Assembly: GCA_963771545.1 (NCBI GenBank)
Contig: CAVYTX010000002.1
Location: 1,178,001 to 1,242,000, forward strand
Reading direction: 5' to 3'
Source: CAKZLS01 sp963771545
GTDB lineage: Bacteria; Pseudomonadota; Alphaproteobacteria; Rhodospirillales; Defluviicoccaceae
Length of the DNA stretch: 64,000 nucleotides
This document shows positions 27,222-35,868 of the stretch, piece after piece (the stretch's first letter is position 1; each line of letters starts with the position of its first letter). The notes under the pieces were generated by a model, which had not been told where the DNA came from, ran no database searches, and worked only from the letters and a program-made list of their open reading frames with translations. The translations under genes were made by a program, and so were the position numbers.

Positions 27222-27925
27222 CAGGCGTGGCGCCTCTGCGCCGCTTCCTTGAGCGCGAACGCGGCGCCGTTGACGCCCATGGATATGATGATGAGGATCA
27301 TCCCCAGCCCAAGGGCCAGGGGCAAGTCGCCCTTGCTGACCTCCAGCGCGATGGCGGTGGTCATGACCCGGGTGACATGATCGATGTTGCCGCCGACGAT
27401 CATCACCGCTCCCACTTCGGCGCTGGCGCGTCCGAATCCGGCCAGCACCGCGGTCATCAGGGTGAAGCGGCTGTCCCACAGCAGCGTCGGCAACGCCCGC
27501 CCGGCTTTTGCGCCGAGCGAACGGAGTTCCTCGGCGTACTCGACCCACAGATCCTCCACCACCTGGCGGGTTAGCGCCGCGACGATGGGCGTTACCAAAA
27601 GCACCTGGGCGATGATCATGGCCGTCGGCGTGAACAACAGCCCCAGCACGCCGAGCGGGCCCGACCGCGACAACACCAGGTAAACGATCAATCCCACCAC
27701 CACCGGCGGCAAACCCATCAGAGCGTTGAGGACAATGATCACGGCGCCGCGGCCAGGAAACCGGAACAGCGCGAGGACGGCGCCGAGAGGAAGCGCGAGG
27801 GCCGTGGCGAGAAAAACCGCCGACAGGCTGACCCGCAAGGACAGGAGCACGATCTCCATCAGGCCGGGATCCAAGCCGGCAACGAGGGAAAATGCGGCGG
27901 AGAAGGCGTTGCCGAAGTCGCTCAT
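27221..27925 (-). CDS. tupB: Tungstate ABC transporter permease TupB
   Basis: The 234-residue inner-membrane protein has about five or six helices. The EAA-type loop is in EELRSLGAKAGRALPTLLW, and GFGRASAEVGAVMIVGGNI is typical of TupB/WtpB permeases. It is the first gene of the tupBCA operon. No ModE-like box is obvious upstream, in contrast to modA. Confidence 0.9.
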   Translation of the reverse strand: MSDFGNAFSAAFSLVAGLDPGLMEIVLLSLRVSLSAVFLATALALPLGAVLALFRFPGRGAVIIVLNALMGLPPVVVGLIVYLVLSRSGPLGVLGLLFTPTAMIIAQVLLVTPIVAALTRQVVEDLWVEYAEELRSLGAKAGRALPTLLWDSRFTLMTAVLAGFGRASAEVGAVMIVGGNIDHVTRVMTTAIALEVSKGDLPLALGLGMILIIISMGVNGAAFALKEAAQRRHA

Positions 27926-28010
27926 GCGGCGATGATCCCGAGGGAGAAAGCTCTGGTTGACGGATCTGTTTAACCTAAAGCCTTATCCCCCGCTATTGAA
28001 CCATCCTGTC

Positions 28011-28757
28011 TTATTGAACCATCTTGGTCGCTTCATTCCGTGTCATCATTCTCTCGACCATGGCGGAAACGTTTTTCATCGACGCCAAATGGGTATAGAC
28101 GAGTTCCAGTTCGTTCGTCTTCGCCAGCTCCGACAACGTGTCGCCCGCCAGCGCTTTAAGGCGGTCCCGGTTCACCGCCATGAACCCCCCGAGCGACATT
28201 TCCGGACCCGTCTTGGACTTGATCCGCGCCTTCATCGGATCCAGAAGCTTCAAATCCGTCAATTTCTTACAAAAGCCCACGGTGGGCCCGTACTGTGCTT
28301 GGAAATCCTTGGTAAACGCCAGAATCCGCTCCAGGTACGGCGTCGCTTGGCCTTCGTCGTCAAACAGCCGCTGCCCCCGTTCCTCCTGGTTGCAGCCCGC
28401 GAACTCCTCGTCGAAGCAAAGCGTGAACTTCGCGCCATTGCCGCTGCTCGAAAAGACGAACGGATACCGGCGGACGAACGCCGGGATATACTTGGCGTGC
28501 CAGCCCCCCGTCTCCGTCAGATAGACGTTCTCATCATTGCGGATACCCAGAAGGGCGGCCGGCATGACGGTCTCGTCCGTCCCGGTAAAAACAATCGCGT
28601 ACTCCGCCGTCGCGGCGGGGATCTCCGTCGCCAACAGCGGAACCGCGTTCACATGCCGGGCAAACGAGTAATCGCCTCCCATTTCCACGGACCAATCCGC
28701 GTGCCGCTCTTTCGATAGCGGCACGGCGCGCTCATAAAAAAGCAGCTGCGTCGTCAT
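28011..28757 (-). CDS. SapC-family protein
   Basis: The 248-residue protein matches the SapC family, with an N-terminal VEMGGDYSFARHVNAVPLLA and central WHAKYIPAFVRRYPFVFS. A FTLCFDEE segment follows. SapC-like proteins were first tied to S-layer or surface functions, but the role in Proteobacteria is not established. It has no signal peptide. It stands alone between tupB and tRNA-Arg. The last codons and stop lie in a 12-bp direct repeat (TATTGAACCATC) seen again just beyond the stop. Confidence 0.8.
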   Translation of the reverse strand: MTTQLLFYERAVPLSKERHADWSVEMGGDYSFARHVNAVPLLATEIPAATAEYAIVFTGTDETVMPAALLGIRNDENVYLTETGGWHAKYIPAFVRRYPFVFSSSGNGAKFTLCFDEEFAGCNQEERGQRLFDDEGQATPYLERILAFTKDFQAQYGPTVGFCKKLTDLKLLDPMKARIKSKTGPEMSLGGFMAVNRDRLKALAGDTLSELAKTNELELVYTHLASMKNVSAMVERMMTRNEATKMVQ

Positions 28758-28844
28758 TGTCCTACTCCCGGGCGTTCAAGGTTGACCCCTTCAAGAAGGC
28801 GAGCATTTCTGAAGAATCTGATATAGGGCGACCATTCTGAAGAA

Positions 28845-28921
28845 TGGCGCGCCCGGCAGGATTCGAACCTGCGACCCCAAGCTTAGAAGGCTCGTGCTCT
28901 ATCCAACTGAGCTACGGGCGC
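28845..28921 (-). tRNA. tRNA-Arg (UCU anticodon)
   Basis: The minus strand folds as a full cloverleaf. The acceptor GCGCCCG pairs with CGGGCGC, and the T-loop GGTTCGAATCC and D-arm AGCTCAGTTGGATAGAGC are normal. The anticodon loop is CTTCTAA with anticodon TCT. The CCA end is encoded (28845-28847). A short hairpin, CCATTCTTCAGAATGG, starts at the CCA and may act as a processing or termination element. Confidence 0.95.
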
Positions 28922-28935
28922 CCATGCGGCGGAAA

Positions 28936-29235
28936 TCACATTTCGACCCGCCGGTAGTTGAATTTCTCGGCGTAATTCTTGGGCTTGATTCGGCGAACGT
29001 GCGGATCCCGGACCGTATAGGACAGCCCCTTGCGTTCGGCATAAGCGATGGCCTGCTCGCGGCTATCGAATCTCAGCCGCAATTGCGCGCGGGTGTCCGA
29101 CGAGCCGATCCAGCCCATCAGCGGATCGGTGAACCGATGGGGGCCGGGTTCGTATTCCACGACCCAATGCTTGGTCTTGCCACGGCCGGACTGCATTGCG
29201 CTCTTGGCCGGTTGGTAAATTCGGACGGCGGTCAC
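28936..29235 (-). CDS. ETC complex I subunit (NDUFS4-like, 18 kDa family)
   Basis: The 99-residue protein begins at GTG 29235 behind an AGAGAG purine stretch. It matches the alphaproteobacterial accessory subunit of complex I (NDUFS4/AQDQ). Visible motifs are VRIYQPAKSAMQSGRGKTKH, WVVEYEP, DPLMGWIGSSDTRAQLRL and FDSREQAIAYAE. It ends KPKNYAEKFNYRRVEM. The protein stabilises the NADH module. It sits just upstream of tRNA-Arg on the same strand. Confidence 0.9.
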   Translation of the reverse strand: MTAVRIYQPAKSAMQSGRGKTKHWVVEYEPGPHRFTDPLMGWIGSSDTRAQLRLRFDSREQAIAYAERKGLSYTVRDPHVRRIKPKNYAEKFNYRRVEM

Positions 29236-29417
29236 GGCGATCTCTCTTGCTCTCGTGCGGCACAATTGGTTTTCAAACCCGGCAACGAAGCCAAGGCGAT
29301 TTGAGGCAGACCATAACCGCATTTTCCACCGTTGCAAAGAAACCTGCGCACCAAGCCGAGCGTTATGAATGGTTGTATGTGCGGGTGATGGTTGGAAAGG
29401 CGCTCACCCCAAAACGG

Positions 29418-29444
29418 GAAAAGCCGGGCCGTTGCGGCCCGGCT
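29418..29444 (-). terminator. Rho-independent terminator (minus strand)
   Basis: A 9-bp perfect stem (AGCCGGGCC / GGCCCGGCT, 29422-29444) with a 5-base loop is followed on the minus strand by TTTCCCGTTTT. It lies 138 bases after the small membrane-protein gene, so it probably ends that transcript. Confidence 0.65.
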
Positions 29445-29523
29445 CCCCCCGGTTAAGGGGGGTGTCAGAGATGGGGGGGGTTTCCCTGACAGCTCGTTTA
29501 TAGCGGCGCCATCGGACGAAAGC

Positions 29524-29539
29524 TGTGACAACCGTCACT
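29524..29539. promoter_or_regulatory. CRP/FNR-family-like palindrome 1
   Basis: TGTGA-N6-TCACT (TGTGACAACCGTCACT) has the half-sites and 6-base spacer of CRP-type operators. A related copy lies at 30116. It is just downstream of the small membrane-protein gene, so it does not obviously drive a known promoter. Confidence 0.35.
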
Positions 29540-29581
29540 CGGGATCATTTTACCGTGTCGCCATGGCTTCGGCCCGGATCA

Positions 29582-29920
29582 CTAGACCTCCAGTTCGGAA
29601 TGCCGACGCATACCCCAAGGCTGTATTTCTCTCACCTCTTGCGGCGGCGATGGCTTGATCCAGGGAAGACCGCAATTGGCGGGCCGCCATGCTTCCAGGG
29701 AAGCGCTGGCGCACGATTGTCCCGGGTATGTCATCAGTATGTAGAGCGACGCGGCGGCGAAGACGCAGAACAAGACGATCATGCGGTTCGCCGGCCCTTT
29801 CAGCACGGGCCAGCGGACTCCCGCGATCCGCGCGCATACCCCGGCAACAACGACGAGGAGACTGAAGGTGAAAATATTAGCCGCCATCGCCACCACATGA
29901 ATCGCCACGCCACCATTCAT
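29582..29920 (-). CDS. Small two-helix membrane protein, unknown
   Basis: From ATG 29920 the protein has 112 residues. A strong Shine-Dalgarno (GGGAGG) precedes the start. Two hydrophobic segments are clear, at about residues 9-33 (FTFSLLVVVAGVC) and 46-64 (MIVLFCVFAAASLYILM). A polar tail with Cys, Pro and Trp (QSCASASLEAWRPANCG) follows. I do not recognise the family. The ribosome site and a following terminator on the same strand support a real gene. Confidence 0.6.
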   Translation of the reverse strand: MNGGVAIHVVAMAANIFTFSLLVVVAGVCARIAGVRWPVLKGPANRMIVLFCVFAAASLYILMTYPGQSCASASLEAWRPANCGLPWIKPSPPQEVREIQPWGMRRHSELEV

Positions 29921-30360
29921 AACCGCCTCCCTTCCGCGACTCAGCCAAAAAACCGACCGCCAGGCGATGCGCCGGATACGACGCGCCGCCGCCATGGGGC
30001 GATCATCGGTTACGGGATCAAAATATCAGCCGGCAAGCGGGGTCTCTCGACAGCGATCACGAAATCCCTCCGGATTTCAGTGTCCGGCAATTGTCAAGAA
30101 TTTTAGGAAAATTACAGTGACGGCCGTCACAGCCGCGCTTCGTCCGCGGGAGTTTGCCGGTCCGCCCGCGATGCGCCGCATCGGCGAGGGGCGCCGTGAA
30201 GTGTTTGGAAAACCACGAGAACGTGCTTACTTGTGGATTTAACGGTAACGTTATAGGATTTTAGGCTCCATTAGGCGCGGCTCATCGATTTCAGAACCGA
30301 ATCGATAGTGAGATATTCGCGCCCGGTTGAAGATAACAAAGCAAGGGAAGGAGGCACGTC
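29921..30360. other. Intergenic region upstream of TAXI transporter
   Basis: No gene is supported in these 440 bases. They contain a CRP-like palindrome (30116-30131) and an A+T-rich patch at 30089-30115. The stretch AAGGGAAGGAGG just before 30361 is a very strong ribosome site for the TAXI binding-protein gene. Confidence 0.5.
30116..30131. promoter_or_regulatory. CRP/FNR-family-like palindrome 2
   Basis: AGTGA-N6-TCACA has a perfect 14-bp core (GTGACGGCCGTCAC). It lies about 230 bases before the TAXI binding-protein gene and 196 bases before the divergent small membrane gene, so it could serve either. Confidence 0.4.
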
Positions 30361-31344
30361 ATGAGGATATTGAGGGTATTGGGTTGGGGGGCGGGGTTGG
30401 CGGTGTTGGTTGCCGTGTGGTTTGGCGGCGGTCCGGCGCGGGCGGCGGAGGAGAAGTTCGTGACCATCGGGACCGGCGGCCAGACCGGGGTTTACTATGT
30501 GGTCGGCCAGTCGGTCTGCAAGCTGGTGAACCGGGGATCCGGGGAGCACGGCCTCAAGTGCACGGCGCCGTCGACCGGCGGGTCGGTCGACAACATCAAT
30601 TCGATCCGTTCCGGGGCGCGCAACATGGGCGTCGCCCAGTCGGACGTGCAGTACTACGCCCTCAAGGGCGAGGGCCCGTTCAAGGATCAGGGGCCCTATG
30701 AGGATCTCAGGGCGGTTTTTTCGGTGCATCCGGAACCCTTTACGGTGATCGCGCGCGCCGATTCCGGGATCAAGACGTTCGAGGATCTCAAGGGCAAGCG
30801 GGTCAACATCGGCAACCCCGGTTCGGGCCAGCGCGGCACCATGGAGGTGCTGATGGACAAGATGGGATGGACCCTGGGCGACTTCGCGCTGGCGTCGGAG
30901 CTCAAGGCCGCCGAGCAGTCGGCGGCGCTGTGCGACAACAAGGTGGACGCCATCATCTACGCCGTCGGCCACCCCAACGGCTCCATTCAGGAAGCGTCGA
31001 CGTCGTGCGATTCGATCCTGATCCCGGTGACCGGACCGGTGATCGACGAGCTGGTGGCGGCCAATCCGTTCTACGCCAAGGCCGTCATTCCGGGCGGCAT
31101 GTACAAGGGCACGGACGAGGACGTGGAGACCTTCGGCGTGCTGGCGACGTTCGTATCGTCGACGGCGACGGACTCCGACACCGTCTACGCGGTGGTGGCG
31201 GCGGTGTTCGACAACTTCGACCGGTTCAAGAACCTGCATCCGGCGTTCGCCAACCTCAAGCCGGAAACCATGGTCAAGGACGGCCTGTCGGCGCCGCTGC
31301 ACGACGGCGCGGTCAAATACTTCAAGGAAAAGGGCATGATGTAA
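30361..31344 (+). CDS. TAXI-type TRAP transporter solute-binding protein
   Basis: The 327-residue protein has a signal peptide of about 29 residues ending GGPARAAEE. The TAXI hallmark is present: FVTIGTGGQTGVYYVVGQSV then CTAPSTGGSVDNINSIRSG. Later FSVHPEPFTVIARADSG and KGKRVNIGNPGSGQRGTMEV are typical. It binds an organic acid, often glutamate or a dicarboxylate, in the periplasm. The strong ribosome site GGAAGGAGG precedes the ATG. The fused permease follows after 198 bases. Confidence 0.92.
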   Translation: MRILRVLGWGAGLAVLVAVWFGGGPARAAEEKFVTIGTGGQTGVYYVVGQSVCKLVNRGSGEHGLKCTAPSTGGSVDNINSIRSGARNMGVAQSDVQYYALKGEGPFKDQGPYEDLRAVFSVHPEPFTVIARADSGIKTFEDLKGKRVNIGNPGSGQRGTMEVLMDKMGWTLGDFALASELKAAEQSAALCDNKVDAIIYAVGHPNGSIQEASTSCDSILIPVTGPVIDELVAANPFYAKAVIPGGMYKGTDEDVETFGVLATFVSSTATDSDTVYAVVAAVFDNFDRFKNLHPAFANLKPETMVKDGLSAPLHDGAVKYFKEKGMM

Positions 31345-31542
31345 TCGAGCGCGCGGGGTGGGCGGGGCCATGCCGCGCCCGCCCCCGCGCTTGCGCATCC
31401 GCTCCGGGTTCGGCGTCGGGGGCGATCGCTCGCTCCCCCCGGCGCGGGCGCGGCGCCGTCGCGGAAGGGGGCGTTGAACGCCCAAAAAAGCAGGGATCGA
31501 TGTAACGCGTCGTCGGAAAAAACTGGGAAACGGAAGGGTGCG

Positions 31543-34149
31543 ATGGGCAAGGACGAGGGAGCGGCGCCGGGAGACGCCGAGGGTGCATCCGGCAAGGACG
31601 CGCACGACCTGATCGCCGAGACCGACACCGGGGGACGCAATCCGTCGGGTCTCGCCAAGAGGATCTTTCTCGGCACGGCGCTGGCCTGGGCGCTGTTCCA
31701 GCTGTGGATCGCCTCGCCGCTGCCGTTCATGCTGGAGATCGGCGTGTTCAATTCCACCGAGGCGCGGTCGATCCATCTGGCGTTCGCCATTTTCCTCGCC
31801 TATCTCGGGTTTCCGGCGCTGAAGCGCTCGCCGCGCGCCACCATCCCCATCGTGGATTGGATCTTCGCCCTGGTCGGGGCGTTCTGCGCGGGTTACCTGT
31901 TTTTGTTCTACGGCGAGATTTCGCAGCGTCCGGGGCTGCCCAACACCATGGACGTGGTCGTCGCCTGCGTCGGCATGGTGCTGCTTTTGGAAGCGACGCG
32001 GCGGTCCCTGGGGCCGGCGCTGATGGTTCTGGCCATGATTTTTCTCGGCTACACCTTCGCCGGGCCGTACATGCCCGGGATGCTGGCTCACCAGGGCGTC
32101 AGTCTGGACGGGGTGGTCAATCACCAGTGGATCACCACCGAGGGCGTGTTCGGCGTGGCGCTGGGGGTATCCACCAGCTTCGTGTTTCTGTTCGTGCTGT
32201 TCGGGGCCTTGCTCGACAAGGGCGGCGCCGGCCACTACTTCATCCAGGTGGCGTTCTCGCTGCTCGGTCATCTCCGCGGCGGCCCGGCCAAGGCGGCGGT
32301 GGTGGCGTCGGCGATGACCGGTCTGATCTCGGGATCCTCCATCGCCAACGTGGTCACCACCGGCACCTTCACCATCCCGCTGATGCGCCGCGTCGGCTTC
32401 AGCCGCGAAAAAGCGGGAGCCGTCGAGGTCGCGTCCTCGGTGAACGGCCAGATCACGCCGCCGGTGATGGGGGCGGCGGCGTTCCTGATGGTGGAGTTCG
32501 TCGGCATTTCCTACACCGACGTGATCAAGCACGCCTTTCTGCCGGCGGTGATCTCCTACATCGCGCTGGTCTACATCGTGCATCTGGAGGCGATGAAGGC
32601 CGGCATGCAGGGCCTGCCCAAGCCCGGCGTGGCCAAGCCGTGGCTGATCCGGCTGATGAACATGCTGCTGGGCTTCATCATCATCACCGGCGTCGCCGCG
32701 GCGGTGTACTACGGGCTCGGCTGGATCAAGGGGGTGACCGGCGAGGGCGCCATTTACATTATCGTCGTCATGCTGTTCGCCGCCTATCTCGGGCTGCTTC
32801 GGTTCGGTTCGGGTTATCCCGAACTGAAGATGGAAGATCCCAACGCTCCCATCGTGTCGCTTCCGGAATCGGGTCCCACGGTGAGGGTCGGATTGCACTA
32901 TCTCTTGCCCGTGGTGGTGCTGGTGTGGGCGCTCATGGTGGAACGGCTGTCGCCGGGACTGTCGGCGTTCTGGGCAACGGCGCTGATGATCTTCATTCTG
33001 CTCACCCAGCGTCCCATCATCGCTTATTTTCGCAAGCGGCCGCTGACCGGAAGTCTCAAGCAGGGTTGTGACGAATTGATCGACGGGCTGATCGAAGGCT
33101 CGCGCAACATGATCGGCATCGGCATCGCGACGGCCGCCGCCGGCATCATCGTCGGCAGCGTTACGCTCACCGGGATTGGCGCGGTGATGACCGACCTGGT
33201 GGAGGTCATCTCCGGCGGCAACATCATGCTGATGCTGATCTTCACCGCTCTGATCAGCCTGATCCTCGGCATGGGCCTGCCAACTACCGCCAATTACATC
33301 GTGGTGTCGGCGCTGATGGCGCCGGTGATCGTGGAACTGGGCGCGACTTCCGGCCTCCTCGTGCCGCTGATCGCGGTCCACATGTTCGTGTTCTACTTCG
33401 GGATCATGGCCGACGTGACGCCGCCGGTGGGCCTGGCATCTTTCGCCGCCGCCGCCGTATCGGGTGGCGATCCCATAAAAACCGGCGTTATTGCCTTCTA
33501 CTACAGCTTGCGGACGGCGCTGCTGCCGTTCCTGTTCATCTTCAACACCGACCTTCTGCTCATCAACGTGGATGTCTTCCATGGCATTCTGATCTTCGTG
33601 GTGGCGACCATCGCCATGCTGCTGTTCGCCGCCGCCACCCAGAACTATTTTCTGGTGAAGAGCCGCCTTTATGAAAGTCTGCTGTTGCTGCTCATCGCGT
33701 TCACGCTGTTCCGGCCGGGGTTCTGGATGGACATGATCGCGCCGCCGTTCGAGGACCTGCCGCCGGCGGCGTTTTCCAAGGCGCTGGCGGCGGCGCCGGT
33801 GGGCAGCGAGCTTAGGCTGCGCATCCTCGGCGTCGACGAGATCGGCCAGCCCCGCGAGTTCGTCACCCCGCTGCCGGTACCGGAAGGCGCCACCGCCGAC
33901 GAGCGGCTGACGAACGCGGGCATAGAGCTGCTCACCAAGGGCGACGAGGTCATCATCGACAACGTGACGTTCGGCAGCCCGGCGCAGGCCGCCAATCTGG
34001 AGTTCGACCAGAAGATCCTCAAGGTGCGCGCGCCCGCCGGTCAGCCTCCCAAGGAGCTGATGTTCATCCCGGCGTTCGTGCTGCTGGCCGGCGTCGTTTA
34101 CCTCCAACGTCGGCGCCGCCCGCGCGGCGCGGCCGCGCAACCCGCTTGA
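31543..34149 (+). CDS. TAXI-type TRAP transporter fused permease (4TM-12TM)
   Basis: The protein has 868 residues from ATG 31543, preceded by GGAAGGG. The N-terminal 30 residues are soluble. The small (DctQ-like) and large (DctM-like) modules are fused into one polytopic protein. Typical DctM motifs are GSSIANVVTTGTFTIPLMRR, SSVNGQITPPVMGAAAFLM and LGMGLPTTANYIVVSALMAP. The C-terminal 120 residues after PGFWMDMI form a soluble segment ending in a last helix and basic tail. It couples solute uptake to sodium or protons. Confidence 0.92.
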   Translation: MGKDEGAAPGDAEGASGKDAHDLIAETDTGGRNPSGLAKRIFLGTALAWALFQLWIASPLPFMLEIGVFNSTEARSIHLAFAIFLAYLGFPALKRSPRATIPIVDWIFALVGAFCAGYLFLFYGEISQRPGLPNTMDVVVACVGMVLLLEATRRSLGPALMVLAMIFLGYTFAGPYMPGMLAHQGVSLDGVVNHQWITTEGVFGVALGVSTSFVFLFVLFGALLDKGGAGHYFIQVAFSLLGHLRGGPAKAAVVASAMTGLISGSSIANVVTTGTFTIPLMRRVGFSREKAGAVEVASSVNGQITPPVMGAAAFLMVEFVGISYTDVIKHAFLPAVISYIALVYIVHLEAMKAGMQGLPKPGVAKPWLIRLMNMLLGFIIITGVAAAVYYGLGWIKGVTGEGAIYIIVVMLFAAYLGLLRFGSGYPELKMEDPNAPIVSLPESGPTVRVGLHYLLPVVVLVWALMVERLSPGLSAFWATALMIFILLTQRPIIAYFRKRPLTGSLKQGCDELIDGLIEGSRNMIGIGIATAAAGIIVGSVTLTGIGAVMTDLVEVISGGNIMLMLIFTALISLILGMGLPTTANYIVVSALMAPVIVELGATSGLLVPLIAVHMFVFYFGIMADVTPPVGLASFAAAAVSGGDPIKTGVIAFYYSLRTALLPFLFIFNTDLLLINVDVFHGILIFVVATIAMLLFAAATQNYFLVKSRLYESLLLLLIAFTLFRPGFWMDMIAPPFEDLPPAAFSKALAAAPVGSELRLRILGVDEIGQPREFVTPLPVPEGATADERLTNAGIELLTKGDEVIIDNVTFGSPAQAANLEFDQKILKVRAPAGQPPKELMFIPAFVLLAGVVYLQRRRRPRGAAAQPA

Positions 34150-34162
34150 GAGCGAGGAAACC

Positions 34163-34606
34163 ATGTCCGAGAAAACCATGTACAAAGACATCCTGATCGC
34201 CGTCGACCTGGGACAAGAGGCCTCGTGGCGCAAGGCGCTGCCGTTCGCGGTGGAGCTGGCGCGGACCTATTCGGCCAATCTTCACGTGATCACCGTGGTC
34301 CCGGACAGCGGCTTTCACTACGTGGCGCAGTATTTTCCCGCCGGTTACGAAAAGGGGATGATCGAGGACGCCGACCAGGCCCTGCGCGCGTTCGCCGGCG
34401 CCCATGTGCCCGCCGGCATTCCGGTGCGGCACATCGTCGCCCACGGCAGCATCTACCGCGAGATCGCCGACGCGGTGGACCGCATCGGCGCCGACGCCGT
34501 GGTCATGGCCTCGCACACCCCGGGCCGCACCGACGTGCTCATCGGCCCCAACGCCGAACGCGTCCTCCACAACGTCAAGTGCTCCGTCTTCGTCATCCGG
34601 GAATAA
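34163..34606 (+). CDS. Universal stress protein of the TRAP operon (TeaD-like)
   Basis: The 147-residue UspA-fold protein starts YKDILIAVDLGQEASWRKAL. It ends with the ATP-binding loop MASHTPGRTDVLIGPNAERVL (G-x2-G-x9-G-S/N class) and CSVFVIRE. It lies 13 bases after the TRAP permease stop, so it is in the operon. ATP-binding Usp proteins in such operons (TeaD) modulate the transporter, which is the likely role here. Confidence 0.88.
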   Translation: MSEKTMYKDILIAVDLGQEASWRKALPFAVELARTYSANLHVITVVPDSGFHYVAQYFPAGYEKGMIEDADQALRAFAGAHVPAGIPVRHIVAHGSIYREIADAVDRIGADAVVMASHTPGRTDVLIGPNAERVLHNVKCSVFVIRE

Positions 34607-34639
34607 ACGGCGGAGAGCCCGCGGGATTTGCTCCCCGGC

Positions 34640-35602
34640 TCAGCGATGTTTTTTCGTTGGCGGGAGGAGGTTTCGGGTGGCGTCATGGAGCCATTGCAGG
34701 GCGCCCTCGGTGGCCGACCAGTTTTCCTGGTTGGCCAGCACGTAGAAGACGGCCTCCTCCTTCGAACCCGGGCTGTAAAATTCGGCGATACGGCGGGGGA
34801 TCTTGCGGGCGCCGATCAGCAGATCGGGAACGAAGGCGTTGCGGGTCCAGGCGGTCTTGAGCGCCGCATTGGCCTGGGGCGACGGTCCGTGTAAGCGGAA
34901 AGCCAGCAGGGTCTTGCTGTAGGTCCACTCGGCACCGGCATCGTCGTCGTAGACTTCGATCAGTTTTTCCAGGGCTTCGTGATCGTGCACGGCCAGCAGC
35001 CAGCCGGCTAGGGTGTAGCGCAGGCCCTGGTTATCGCCGGGATTGAGCCGCAGCATGTCCTGGAGATGGGCGATGGCGCCGCCGCGCTCGCCCTGTGCCC
35101 ACAGGCACTCGGCCAGCCCGGCCCGCGCGCGCATGTAGGGCCGGGTTTCCAGGATCCCCCAGAAGTGGCCGATATCCTCTTCGAACGCTCTGGCGCCCAG
35201 GGCTTTTTCGCCCGCCGCGACGCCCGCCTCATAATGGCGCTTGGCTTCGATGTCGTTTTTCGCGCCTTCCTGGGCCAGCATCACATGGGCGTCCGCGCAA
35301 GTATCCGAGATTTCGAGCGCTCGTTTGGCCAGCGCGATCCGTTCGCGCTTGGTGCCGGCGTCCCAGGCGTCATACATCAGTTCCTGGGCCCGGCGCGGCG
35401 CATTGCCGCCCTCTCCCCCATCATCGAACTCATCGTCGGCAAACAGGCCCCCGGTGAGTTTCGCCATTATGCCTTCCATGGCTCGGCGATCGGGCAAGGG
35501 CGGCAACGGTTTCGGTTCGGCCACGGGAGCGGGCCCAGCCCTGTTCACGAGCGCGAGCGGCGATTGTTTCTTGTTCTTGCGGCGGTTCTTGCTGACCGGC
35601 AT
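34640..35602 (-). CDS. TPR-containing (ST7-like) cytoplasmic protein
   Basis: The protein has about 320 residues from ATG 35602. The N-terminus is Lys-rich (SKNRRKNKKQ), followed by a Pro linker and an acidic patch (FADDEFDDGGEGG). Helical repeats follow from about residue 75, e.g. IALAKRALEISDTCADAHVM, RARAGLAECLWAQGERGGAI and LRLNPGDNQGLRYTLAGWLL, in the style of ST7/TPR proteins. No enzyme motif is visible. It probably acts as a binding scaffold. It converges on the Usp gene. Confidence 0.75.
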   Translation of the reverse strand: MPVSKNRRKNKKQSPLALVNRAGPAPVAEPKPLPPLPDRRAMEGIMAKLTGGLFADDEFDDGGEGGNAPRRAQELMYDAWDAGTKRERIALAKRALEISDTCADAHVMLAQEGAKNDIEAKRHYEAGVAAGEKALGARAFEEDIGHFWGILETRPYMRARAGLAECLWAQGERGGAIAHLQDMLRLNPGDNQGLRYTLAGWLLAVHDHEALEKLIEVYDDDAGAEWTYSKTLLAFRLHGPSPQANAALKTAWTRNAFVPDLLIGARKIPRRIAEFYSPGSKEEAVFYVLANQENWSATEGALQWLHDATRNLLPPTKKHR

Positions 35603-35681
35603 GAGCAACCTCCCAACCAGACCCGGAATATTCTACATTGACGATGCAAGATCAAGATGGTGAAGGGATGGAGCCCAACAC

Positions 35682-35695
35682 AAGTGTGCACACTT
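35682..35695. promoter_or_regulatory. Palindrome upstream of urtA, candidate NtrC-type enhancer
   Basis: AAGTGTGCACACTT is a perfect 14-bp inverted repeat. It contains TGCAC/GTGCA, as in NtrC half-sites, but without the usual spacer. It lies about 170 bases before the sigma-54 promoter, a normal enhancer distance. Assignment to NtrC is inference. Confidence 0.35.
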
Positions 35696-35852
35696 TATAG
35701 ACACATTTGCCGTGGCGCACAATTAATAGGCATCCGGTCGGTTGAAGCCGAATCGAATGTTTCAACTCCGATCGATACCGCGCGTCAGGACAGCCATTAC
35801 ACCTCTTTGATTGTTCGTCATATTTTCTGAAAGTGTCCGCCAATTCACCAGT

Positions 35853-35868
35853 TGGCTTGCCTCTTGCT
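35853..35868 (+). promoter_or_regulatory. Sigma-54 promoter of the urt-ure operon
   Basis: TTGGCTTGCCTCTTGCT has GG (35854-35855) and GC (35866-35867) separated by exactly 10 bases, with TGGC and TTGC(T) blocks as in the -24/-12 consensus. The predicted start is near 35878, 37 bases before the urtA ATG. Nitrogen control through RpoN/NtrC is expected for urea uptake. Confidence 0.75.

Larger units (their letters stand above)
29236..29581. other. Intergenic region with terminator and CRP-like palindrome
   Basis: No gene is supported in these 346 bases. They hold the minus-strand terminator hairpin, a C-rich/G-rich patch (29444-29482) and a CRP-like inverted repeat at 29524-29539. Short open frames here have no recognisable content. 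Confidence 0.5.

Noticed and set aside
30271..34233. A 1320-codon open frame on the minus strand
   Set aside because: It is antisense to the TAXI transporter genes, is rich in His, Arg and Gln as expected for a G+C-rich shadow frame, and has no domain.
35652..35843. A 63-codon minus-strand frame upstream of urtA
   Set aside because: It starts at TTG without a ribosome site, has no recognisable features and overlaps the urtA control region.
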